Assembly (NCBI RefSeq): GCF_001467525.1
Contig: NZ_LNXS01000029.1
Location: 376,330-440,329, forward strand
Source: Legionella anisa
GTDB lineage: Bacteria > Pseudomonadota > Gammaproteobacteria > Legionellales > Legionellaceae
Reading direction: 5' to 3'
DNA length: 64,000 nucleotides
A model generated the notes under the pieces. That model did no database searches and was not told where the DNA came from. It saw only the letters and a program-made list of their open reading frames with translations. Shown here in pieces: positions 54,440 through 62,058 of the stretch. Numbering within the stretch: the first letter of the stretch is position 1; each line of letters starts with the position of its first letter. Position numbers and translations under genes: made by a program.

Positions 54440-55394
54440 CTCAGTGCTTCTTTGGGCGCAAAATTATCTGAATCAACAAGATTATTCCCTGCAAGGACCA
54501 CTTAAACTCATTCAGAACACAGCATGGGCCAAGGTGTATCAAATAGACACGGCCAAAGGCTATTTGTATTTGAAACAAATACCCGAAGCATTTGCGATTG
54601 AGCCTAATTTATTACTCTACCTACGGAGTTTTTTCCCGTCGTTAGTACCTGAAGTACTCAGTAACAATCCCTGTTTACGCTGTTTTCTAATGAGCGATAG
54701 AGGCACACCACTTAGAGAAGTTTTTGCAGTTCATTATCAAATTGATTTGGCAAAAGAAGCACTTAAATCTTATGTCCAGATCCAAACAGGTCTTATAAGT
54801 CAAATTGATTCTCTGTTGGCACTTGGAATTCCTGATTGGCGTTTGGCGAATCTACCGGATCTCTATTTAAAATTGTTACATGAGTCTGAGTTTTTAAACC
54901 ATGATGGTTTAACCGCAAATGAAATACATCAACTTATTTCTTTGCATCCCAGGGTTACTGCGCTTTGTCAGCATCTTGCCCAATACTCTATTCCTGAAAC
55001 AATTGAGCACAGTGATTTTCATGAGAATAATATAGTGTATCAGGCGCAACATCTCACAATTATTGATTGGGGTGAAAGTGTCATTTCTCATCCTTTTTTT
55101 TCTCTAATTTCTTTTTTGATGAATATGATGCGTACTCATCACATAAAAGAGCAAAATGAAATTTATAGTATATTACGTGATACTTATTTGCATTACTGGC
55201 ATGCTTTCGAATCTCAAGAACGATTGCGGGATGCTTTTGCATTAGCAAAACGCTTAAGCCCTATCAAATATTGCTTAAGTTTTTTTCGCTTAACTCAATG
55301 CCCGGGATGGTATACTAGCGAACGTCATCATGGACGAATGGCGCAGGTGTTGCGCACATTCCTCCAGGCAGAAACAAAAGCGAAGAAAAACTAA
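54408..55394 (+). CDS. APH-family phosphotransferase
   Basis: About 328 aa. The ATG at 54408 lies inside the end of the methyltransferase gene with CAGG a few bases before it. The kinase-like catalytic loop is ETIEHSDFHENNIVY, where HxDxxxxN places the catalytic Asp, followed by LTIIDWGES, the metal-binding Asp. FLYLKQIPE-like residues near 45 supply the ATP-site lysine. Homologues phosphorylate antibiotics, choline or sugars; the substrate here is not evident. Confidence 0.83.
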   Translation: MKPFSMNAENNSVLLWAQNYLNQQDYSLQGPLKLIQNTAWAKVYQIDTAKGYLYLKQIPEAFAIEPNLLLYLRSFFPSLVPEVLSNNPCLRCFLMSDRGTPLREVFAVHYQIDLAKEALKSYVQIQTGLISQIDSLLALGIPDWRLANLPDLYLKLLHESEFLNHDGLTANEIHQLISLHPRVTALCQHLAQYSIPETIEHSDFHENNIVYQAQHLTIIDWGESVISHPFFSLISFLMNMMRTHHIKEQNEIYSILRDTYLHYWHAFESQERLRDAFALAKRLSPIKYCLSFFRLTQCPGWYTSERHHGRMAQVLRTFLQAETKAKKN

Positions 55395-55404
55395 TCTTTT
55401 CTTT

Positions 55405-56055
55405 TTATGATGGAGATGCTTCATCTTTTTGAATTCGACAATGCAATAATTTCCAATAACCAAATAGATTGGTTTTTCGAGAATCCAACAACTTTAGTGC
55501 TTTGTAATCAAGAATTGAGTGCACAGAAAAATCGGATTTAAAACCTACGAGTTCATTAACACGCGCAAATGTTTTCTCAAAAAAGCGAATTACTGGATGT
55601 TCGGAAGCAAAATGGTTCACAAATATAATTTGTGCTGTAGGCTTGGCAACGCGCGTTAACTCCTGAAGAAAAGCATGCACATCAGGAACCACCGAGGCCA
55701 CATACATGGCAACAATAAAATCAAAACTGTTATCAGGAAACTCTAAATGAGCGGCATCCATAACCTTTAACTGCACCCGCTCTTCCAGTTTATTTTTTAC
55801 TACCTGCTCTTCTGCCTTTTCCAACATTTTTTCAGAAATATCGATTCCGGTAATCTGCAAATCAGCACGATAAAGCGGCAAAGACAAACCCGTACCAATA
55901 CCAATTTCAAGTACGGTAGCATGTTGCTTAGCAGCCTTATTAACTATTTCTGTACATAAAGAGCGCCCAGGATTAAAAATGGAACCAAACACAAAATCGT
56001 AGAATGAAGCGTAGATATTATAAACTTTTCTTATTGAAGCTACAGACATAAACAA
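55405..56055 (-). CDS. pmtA: Phosphatidylethanolamine N-methyltransferase (PmtA-like)
   Basis: A 216-aa SAM-dependent enzyme of the Rhodobacter-type PmtA group. YNIYASFYDFVFGSIFNPGR near the N-terminus matches the group's signature. Then come VLEIGIGTGLSLP (motif I), ITGIDISEKMLEKA, DFIVAMYVASVVPD and IIFVNHF. Such enzymes methylate phosphatidylethanolamine stepwise to phosphatidylcholine, a lipid abundant in Legionella membranes. The symbol is inferred from motifs; another lipid or quinone methyltransferase is possible. Confidence 0.75.
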   Translation of the reverse strand: MFMSVASIRKVYNIYASFYDFVFGSIFNPGRSLCTEIVNKAAKQHATVLEIGIGTGLSLPLYRADLQITGIDISEKMLEKAEEQVVKNKLEERVQLKVMDAAHLEFPDNSFDFIVAMYVASVVPDVHAFLQELTRVAKPTAQIIFVNHFASEHPVIRFFEKTFARVNELVGFKSDFSVHSILDYKALKLLDSRKTNLFGYWKLLHCRIQKDEASPS

Positions 56056-56125
56056 ACTCCATGAAATGCTAATAATTTAAAATAAATTGGAAAACAAAGA
56101 ACGATTAACCTACTGTTTTAGAGTT

Positions 56126-56653
56126 CTATTTCCAATAATCAAATAATAATCCATGTTCTCCAAACACGGGATCACTTTGGGGTAATCCGGAATTTTTAAT
56201 TTGCTCATCAACATGCGGATGCTCTTCTGCTTTCCCATAATTCATATCAAAATCAGCATCCCATGGATAAGCGCCAATGCACTTAAAACCCTTAGATAAA
56301 CTCAGGCTTTTATGCGCCACTCCCGCAGGAATGATCACTACATCTCCCTCCTCAACATCATAAATTTTGCCTTTATCTCCTCCAAATTGGACTGTACCTT
56401 TTCCTTCAATCATAACTAATACTTCATGAGTGGTACTGTGATAGTGATGATAGTCGTAAATCGAATCAACCCACGATTTACCCCAATGATTTCGCAATAA
56501 CAAATCCTGAATAGCGGGTGGAGATTGATTGGTTATGACCAACGTTTGCTTGTAAAGCAATAAGGGATAACGCAAATTATTTGGAAAAAAACCAGTAGGC
56601 TGGATTAATTCATGGAGCACTTCTTGTGGGGTTACAGGCTTGACTGTATCCAT
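56126..56653 (-). CDS. Cupin-domain protein
   Basis: A 175-aa single-domain beta-barrel. Cupin motif 1 is YHHYHSTTHEVLVMIEGKG, with three histidines and a glutamate for a metal. Motif 2 is VEEGDVVIIPAGVAHKSL. The tail (PWDADFDMNYGKAEEHP) is typical of a proteobacterial cupin subfamily of unknown enzyme activity. It could bind a small organic acid or sugar. Confidence 0.85.
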   Translation of the reverse strand: MDTVKPVTPQEVLHELIQPTGFFPNNLRYPLLLYKQTLVITNQSPPAIQDLLLRNHWGKSWVDSIYDYHHYHSTTHEVLVMIEGKGTVQFGGDKGKIYDVEEGDVVIIPAGVAHKSLSLSKGFKCIGAYPWDADFDMNYGKAEEHPHVDEQIKNSGLPQSDPVFGEHGLLFDYWK

Positions 56654-56740
56654 TTACATCCTTGTTAAGTTTACTTTTTCAATGACCATTTCTATGGAGA
56701 AGCAATCACTTAAAATACCTCTCAAGAACAGAGAGGTATT

Positions 56741-56809
56741 TAGGGTCTGTTTACATTTCTACTATCTTGGCCAAAATGACTTGAGCTAGCCAAATATAAA
56801 CAGACCCTA
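56741..56809. repeat. TA-bounded palindromic element, copy 3 (internally deleted)
   Basis: TAGGGTCTGTTTACATTTC and ATAAACAGACCCTA are intact ends; only TCTTGGCCAAAATGA and TTGAGCTAGC remain between. At 69 bp it is half the length of the other copies and lacks the central stem, as a deletion derivative would. Confidence 0.7.
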
Positions 56810-56829
56810 GTCGTTCAATTTTTACTAAA

Positions 56830-57126
56830 TTATGATGAGCACGTAGGCGCGGAGGGTTCACTATCCGCACTAACTTCTTTCTTTTGAGGAGCAAAAAAAC
56901 CAGGCTTTTTTTGTCGTGCTTCTAAAATTCCATCGGCATAACCTGAGTTCGGATGTTGGCTTAGTAGCGCGTCTTGGTAAGCGACACGCTCATCTCCTAC
57001 ATAAGAATTAGGGTCATCGGAAGTAAGTCGACCGTCTGGCGAGGTATAGGCAACTGATATCTGACGTTTGAGGCCTACTGGAATAAATTTCTGCGGCACT
57101 TCTGAATTAATTTTTGCTTTACTCAT
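56830..57126 (-). CDS. Small protein, function unknown
   Basis: The ATG at 57126 follows GGAG with a seven-base gap; a longer upstream frame lacks such a site. The 98-aa product is soluble and rich in Pro, Gly, Ser and Lys. It has no recognisable domain, and the C-terminal 40 residues are probably disordered. It lies between a cupin gene and a divergent LuxR-type regulator gene. Confidence 0.6.
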   Translation of the reverse strand: MSKAKINSEVPQKFIPVGLKRQISVAYTSPDGRLTSDDPNSYVGDERVAYQDALLSQHPNSGYADGILEARQKKPGFFAPQKKEVSADSEPSAPTCSS

Positions 57127-57286
57127 CAATAGTCTCCTCTGATGTTCAGTTGATTCTGCTTTAAAAGTAGGCAACTTTTTGCACAATCATATCAGACCAA
57201 ACACAATGAAACAATACAATTCAATTTGATCAATAATAAAAATACTGACAAAATAGCATCCAACATATCCAGGTTGCTTTAGTGGC

Positions 57287-58060
57287 ATGTCATTAAAAAT
57301 TGATTTAAACCATCCCATATTTTTATTAAAAAATAAAATCCAGGAAGTAAGTAAAAATTTATTGGATGCATACGGTTTTAGTTATTTTCAATATTTACGC
57401 TGTTTTGCAGATGGTTCGATTAATTGTCTGACGAACAATACAGGCCTCTTTGAATATTTCCAACAAATTGATAATGAACCGGTTGTTTTTTCTTCCTTTG
57501 AAAATGAGCATGAAAACAACCATTCATACTGGTTTCTTTGGGATGAGGAATTACCCAGTATGCCGGTGCAAATTGCCCGCGAAAAATTTAATTTGCATAA
57601 TGGACTCACTTTAGTCCGTCGTAGTAAAAATTATTACGACATGATTGCTGTAGCCCTACCCTATGAGCACCCAAATCCGGGTTCCTTTTATCTCAATAAA
57701 TTTAAAGCCATCGAGCAATTTATTTTTGATTTTGATCTGCAAAATAAAGATTTAATCCAGGTGCTCAATAAAAACCCTGTCACTTTGCCCGAAGCATATC
57801 GTGATGTGAATTATAAAGAGATTTGTCTGACTCAAGGCAGAATTTATGTTACTGGAAAAAACGGAAACACATACCTCACTGCTCAAGAAATAACATGTCT
57901 CAGACTCTTGCTACAGGGTGCAACTCACAAACAAATTGCGCAGATACTTGAACTTTCTCCGCGGACCATTGATACCTACATGTTACGTATTAAACAACGC
58001 ACAGGATTTTCTTCAAGGATGGAAATGGAACGTATGATGTATTTATGCTCGGCATTATAG
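57287..58060 (+). CDS. LuxR-type transcriptional regulator
   Basis: A 257-aa regulator. The C-terminal part (about 195-250) is a LuxR/FixJ helix-turn-helix: LTAQEITCLRLLLQG, ATHKQIAQILELSPRTIDTY and KQRTGF. The N-terminal 180 residues form an alpha/beta ligand-like domain that is neither a receiver nor an obvious autoinducer domain. Several such orphan LuxR proteins occur in Legionella. It precedes an NTF2-like gene by about 100 bp. Confidence 0.88.
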   Translation: MSLKIDLNHPIFLLKNKIQEVSKNLLDAYGFSYFQYLRCFADGSINCLTNNTGLFEYFQQIDNEPVVFSSFENEHENNHSYWFLWDEELPSMPVQIAREKFNLHNGLTLVRRSKNYYDMIAVALPYEHPNPGSFYLNKFKAIEQFIFDFDLQNKDLIQVLNKNPVTLPEAYRDVNYKEICLTQGRIYVTGKNGNTYLTAQEITCLRLLLQGATHKQIAQILELSPRTIDTYMLRIKQRTGFSSRMEMERMMYLCSAL

Positions 58061-58161
58061 AACCTTAATTTTAACTCATTTGTCCGTGTTCATTACGGAC
58101 AGACAGTTTTTTTTCTTCTTTCTATACTTCATCGAACATTTTATTTACTCAGGAGAAGTCC

Positions 58162-58590
58162 ATGAAAGTCCCAGAAAAAAAACCCGCAGAACAACTTTTT
58201 AAACAATTTTGTGAGGGATATGAGCAACGGAACTTGCCGTTTTTGCTCAACCTTTTTACTCAAAATACAAATGTTTGGGGCTCTGGACTCGATGAATATC
58301 GCGTCGGCTTAACTGAAATGGAAGAGCAACTACGAAGGGATTGGAGCCAATCAGAGCAAGGTAAAATAGAAATAATTCGCTTTGTTCCGACTCCTGATGA
58401 TGCGTGGTGGGCTGCAGCAGTATGTCATGCACGAATTACCATCGAAGGTGAAGAACATTTATTTGAACATTTGCGTGGCACGTTAACCATCGAAAGAGAG
58501 GAGGGAGTCTGGAAGATTGCGCACATGCACTGTTCTTTCCCTGATTACAGAAACACCGAAAATAGCTCTTTTCCCGTAGGAAATGGATAA
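58162..58590 (+). CDS. NTF2/SnoaL-like domain protein
   Basis: A 142-aa protein with a cone-shaped NTF2-like fold: FCEGYEQRNLPFLLNLFT at the start, WGSGLDEYRVGL, then HLRGTLTIEREEGVWKIAHM. AGGAG precedes the ATG. Family members include ketosteroid-isomerase-like and DUF4440 enzymes; no catalytic pair is clear. It may be controlled by the LuxR-type regulator upstream. Confidence 0.85.
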   Translation: MKVPEKKPAEQLFKQFCEGYEQRNLPFLLNLFTQNTNVWGSGLDEYRVGLTEMEEQLRRDWSQSEQGKIEIIRFVPTPDDAWWAAAVCHARITIEGEEHLFEHLRGTLTIEREEGVWKIAHMHCSFPDYRNTENSSFPVGNG

Positions 58591-58620
58591 CAAAAGTTCA
58601 GGTAGCTCCGCAGCAAGTAA

Positions 58621-59078
58621 GTAGCCTGGTTGCTTGCAACTGAATCGTCTACACATCGCTGAAAAACCAGTCCAGATCTATTCCGACGTCCCGCGGCTTG
58701 TCCGCAGGATCCAGGAGATTTTCGCTAAAACACTGGACCCCGCGGTCAAGCCCTGAGAGTTCCTCACAAAATTTAACCAGGAAACCTATTCTATAGTTTA
58801 CGGTGATATTTAAAAGGCTGTCATCCCTGCGTAGGCAGGGATCCATTTACAATGTACGCGGGAAAAACAAATTAAAAAAGGAAAAAATTGAGTAAAACAA
58901 TCCTCCATGGCTTAATTTGTGCGATGAACTATTTTTGATGGATGGATCCCTGCCTACGCAGGGATGACGGGCAACAAATGACATTCTACCTGGTTAAATT
59001 TTGTGAGGAACTCTCAGGGTCAAGCCGCGGGGCGTAGGCAGAGATGTGATCAAGAGACAGTTGCAAGCAACCAGGCTA
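58621..59078. repeat. Nested composite inverted repeat
   Basis: Three pairs of perfectly complementary arms are nested: 22 bp (58621-58642 with 59057-59078), 31 bp (58751-58781 with 58989-59019), and 25 bp (58821-58845 with 58943-58967, the ATCCCTGC..GCAGGGAT type). It fills most of the 782-bp gap between the NTF2-like and hydrolase genes. The remainder shows only the upstream region of the hydrolase gene. Confidence 0.8.
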
Positions 59079-59372
59079 CGCCTCATTCTTGAATTTATTC
59101 AAGATATAAAGCTCCTTTTACTTATTTATTCATTACATCCGTTAAGTACTTTATCGCTTCGGTCTGCTTTCAATTTGTGATCCAATTCACTTTTTCTATC
59201 TAATATAAGGCCTTAAGTAAGTCACTTTTTTGGCTTTTTTACGAGAAAACAAAAAATTTACAAATTGTCTATACTTATTCTGTCCTGTTAATAAAAGTGA
59301 CGGCTGGTTTCATATTCCTATAAAGAACGAATGAAATTGTGTTTTTAAACTTCAACCATGAGGACTAGTAAA

Positions 59373-60341
59373 ATGGATCTAAGTAAACGTATAGAACCAA
59401 AAACCTGGGCTTTCGTTGAAAAAATCAAGAAAGCGGGTGGTAAACCAATTTATGATCTTCCAGTAAAAGAAGGTAGGGCCATTTTTGACAAATTACAAGA
59501 ATTACCCAGAGGAAAAGAAAAAACTGATGTGGATATTGAAGATCGTACTATTCAACACGCTAAAGGTAAACTAGACCTTCGCATTGTTCGTCCCAAAGGC
59601 GCAAAAGAAAAACTACCGGTAGTCATGTTCTATCATGGCGCGGGTTGGGTTTTTGGTGATTGGCAAACTCATGGTCGTCTTGTTCGTGAGCTTGCTGTAG
59701 GTGCTCATGCAGCGATCATATTTGTCAATTACTCTTTGGCTCCAGAGGCGCAATACCCAACTCAAATTGAAGAAGATTATACTGCATTGAAATACATTGC
59801 AGAGCATGGTAAAGAATTGAACCTCGATTCTTCTCGTTTAGCAGTTGCTGGCGATAGCGTTGGCGGAAACATGGCAGCAGTCATGACCCTCCTTGCCAAA
59901 AAGCGTGGCGGTCCCAAAATTGATTATCAAGTACTTATTTACCCTGTGACTGATGCCAATTTTGAAAATGCTTCTTATAAAGAGTTCGCTGACGGCCCCT
60001 GGTTAACCAAAAAAGCAATGCAATGGTTTTGGGACAATTATTTACCTGACAAAGCAAAAAGAAAAGAAATAACTGCCTGTCCTTTGCAAGCGACGATTGA
60101 TGAACTCAAAGGATTACCACCTGCACTGGTGATCAACGGTGAGTGTGATGTATTGCGCGATGAAGGCGAAGCCTACGAACACAAGCTTAATGCAGCAGGT
60201 GTGCCGGTCACCGGACTTCGTCATCACGGCACAATTCATGATTTTCTTATGCTAAATGATCTTGCTGATACCCCAGCATGTCGTAATGCAATCGAGACAA
60301 TCAGCGCTCATTTGCGTATGGTTTTTGCCAAGAAGCACTAG
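59373..60341 (+). CDS. Acetyl-esterase-like alpha/beta hydrolase (HSL family)
   Basis: The ATG at 59373 is preferred because AGGA lies eight bases upstream, inside the sequence that begins at an earlier ATG. The 322-aa product has the oxyanion motif YHGAGWVFGDW (a variant of HGGG), the nucleophile AGDSVGGNMAA, an acid in INGECDVLRDEG and HHGTIHDFLML with the His. It is a hormone-sensitive-lipase-type esterase (Aes or LipA class). Substrate unknown. Confidence 0.9.
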   Translation: MDLSKRIEPKTWAFVEKIKKAGGKPIYDLPVKEGRAIFDKLQELPRGKEKTDVDIEDRTIQHAKGKLDLRIVRPKGAKEKLPVVMFYHGAGWVFGDWQTHGRLVRELAVGAHAAIIFVNYSLAPEAQYPTQIEEDYTALKYIAEHGKELNLDSSRLAVAGDSVGGNMAAVMTLLAKKRGGPKIDYQVLIYPVTDANFENASYKEFADGPWLTKKAMQWFWDNYLPDKAKRKEITACPLQATIDELKGLPPALVINGECDVLRDEGEAYEHKLNAAGVPVTGLRHHGTIHDFLMLNDLADTPACRNAIETISAHLRMVFAKKH

Positions 60342-60365
60342 CTCAATTTGTTGCAAATCGATACA

Positions 60366-60425
60366 TGTAGCCTGGGTGAAGCGAAGCATAACCCAGGTTA
60401 CGGCTTCGCCTGCACCCAGGCTACA
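60366..60425. repeat. REP-like palindrome, possible terminator
   Basis: TGTAGCCTGGGTG (60366-60378) and CACCCAGGCTACA (60413-60425) are complementary, with an inner GCGAAGC/GGCTTCGC stem. It lies between the convergent hydrolase and cyclopropane synthase genes. Confidence 0.65.
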
Positions 60426-60443
60426 TTACTATGATGATCGAGA

Positions 60444-61625
60444 TTAAGATAATTCGAAATTCGATATCGCATTTTTGCTTTCAGATCCTCTTTTTTTTAT
60501 TCCTGTAAACAAAGGCTCCTGATATCCTCCTGGAATACCATTTTTGGAAAAAACAATTTGCCATAACTGGTTCGAACGTGAACGAAAAGTGCCTGCACAT
60601 GCTAATAAATAATAGCGCCACATCCGATAAAACCGCTGATCGTATTGCTGTTTTAAATATTCCCAATTTTGTTCAAAATGCTCATTCCACGCCATTAAAG
60701 TATGATCATAATATGCCCCGAAGTTAGCCCAGTTTTCCATAATAAATAATCCTTCCGAGGCTTGGCTGATTTGTTCCATGGAGGGAATCATACCGTTAGG
60801 AAAAATATATTTGTTAATCCAGGGATCTGCTGCTTTTGTAGTTATATTTCCACCAATAGTATGTAGCAGAAATAAACCATTGCCTTTGAGGGAGTCACGA
60901 ACTTTTTGCATGTAAGTGCGATAGTTTCGATATCCCACATGCTCGAACATCCCTAAAGAAACGACGCAATCAAATTGTTCATGAATATCGCGATAATCCT
61001 GAAAGCGAATTTCTATAGGTAAACCAGCACAATTTTGTTTTGCATAGTCAAACTGTTCTTTGGATATAGTGATTCCAACAACACTGACTCCATAATGTTC
61101 CGCAGCATATTTTGCAAAAGCACCAAAACCACAACCGATATCCAATATGTGCATCCCTGGCTCAAGTTTTAATTTCTGGCAGCTTAACTCCAATTTATTT
61201 AATTGCGCAGTGTCCAGATCATTTGCATTTTTCCAATAGCCACACGTGTAATTCATGCGACTATCGAGCATGGATTTAAATAATTCATTTCCCAGGTCAT
61301 AGTGTTTTCTACCCACTTCCAGAGCACGCTTTTTCGATTGGCGGTTAATCAGTTTGAGCCAAATTAATTTCGGCCATATCCACTTATTGGATTTAACTTT
61401 TTGGTCAAGTTGGGCCTGGAGAATGCGGGTAAAAAATTGGTCGAGGCTTTTACAGTCCCACCATCCATCCATGTAGGACTCACCAAGTGCTATGGAACCC
61501 TCATTAAAAACGCGCTGATAGAATTCTTCATTATTAATTTGAATGTCCCAATCTTCATTTCCATTGGGAGTAATTCCTGCTGATTGCAAAAGGTCCGTTA
61601 CAATTTTTTTTATCTGCTGATTCAT
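60444..61625 (-). CDS. cfa: Cyclopropane-fatty-acyl-phospholipid synthase
   Basis: A 393-aa SAM-dependent enzyme that adds a methylene group to unsaturated acyl chains in membrane phospholipids. The N-terminal domain (about 1-110) has GSIALGESYMDGWW, followed by the methyltransferase core with LDIGCGFGAFAKYAAEHYG, VVGITISKEQ, CVSLGMFEHVGYRNY and the FPNGMIPSM loop. Length and motifs match Cfa throughout. A 430-bp AT-rich region lies upstream, the far end of which is a palindromic element. Confidence 0.94.
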   Translation of the reverse strand: MNQQIKKIVTDLLQSAGITPNGNEDWDIQINNEEFYQRVFNEGSIALGESYMDGWWDCKSLDQFFTRILQAQLDQKVKSNKWIWPKLIWLKLINRQSKKRALEVGRKHYDLGNELFKSMLDSRMNYTCGYWKNANDLDTAQLNKLELSCQKLKLEPGMHILDIGCGFGAFAKYAAEHYGVSVVGITISKEQFDYAKQNCAGLPIEIRFQDYRDIHEQFDCVVSLGMFEHVGYRNYRTYMQKVRDSLKGNGLFLLHTIGGNITTKAADPWINKYIFPNGMIPSMEQISQASEGLFIMENWANFGAYYDHTLMAWNEHFEQNWEYLKQQYDQRFYRMWRYYLLACAGTFRSRSNQLWQIVFSKNGIPGGYQEPLFTGIKKRGSESKNAISNFELS

Positions 61626-61919
61626 GAATAGACTCTTCCCTTTGAACTACACAATTCAAGAATGTATTAAGTGAGTAATTTTTAACGGATCATCTTACTC
61701 AACTTATCCTGTAAAAAAATAAATACTGCAAACAACAAAATCATTAATACACTATATTTTCCATACATCACAATAAAGCAAGAGAATACATCCCTAAAGT
61801 AAAAATTCGTGTCTATTGTGAACGATTATAAACAAAAATACCCTGAATAAAACCTATTCATTCGACTCATTTCATCTTACAAAAAAATTCCCTTTGGGGG
61901 CAAATTGCTTCGTTGCCAT

Positions 61920-62058
61920 TAGGGTCTGTTTACACCAGCTTGAGCCAAAATGGCCTGATTTTCGAGTGCCGAAGCGCGCATACATAAGGTATGTGAGCAT
62001 AGCAGCGCAGAAAATCAGGACAGTTTGGCCAAGAGAGTAGAAATGGAAACAGACCCTA
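61920..62058 (+). repeat. TA-bounded palindromic element, copy 4
   Basis: The most complete copy, about 139 bp: TAGGGTCTGTTTACACC at one end and GGAAACAGACCCTA at the other, with inner arms AAAATGGCCTGATTTTCGAG and CAGAAAATCAGGACAGTTTGG. The last three bases on the minus strand (TAG) are the stop codon of rapA. Confidence 0.78.

Noticed and set aside
58649..58846. Short minus-strand frame (65 codons) within the nested inverted repeat
   Set aside because: It lies across palindromic repeat arms; its product reflects the ATCCCTGC-type REP word and is not protein-like.
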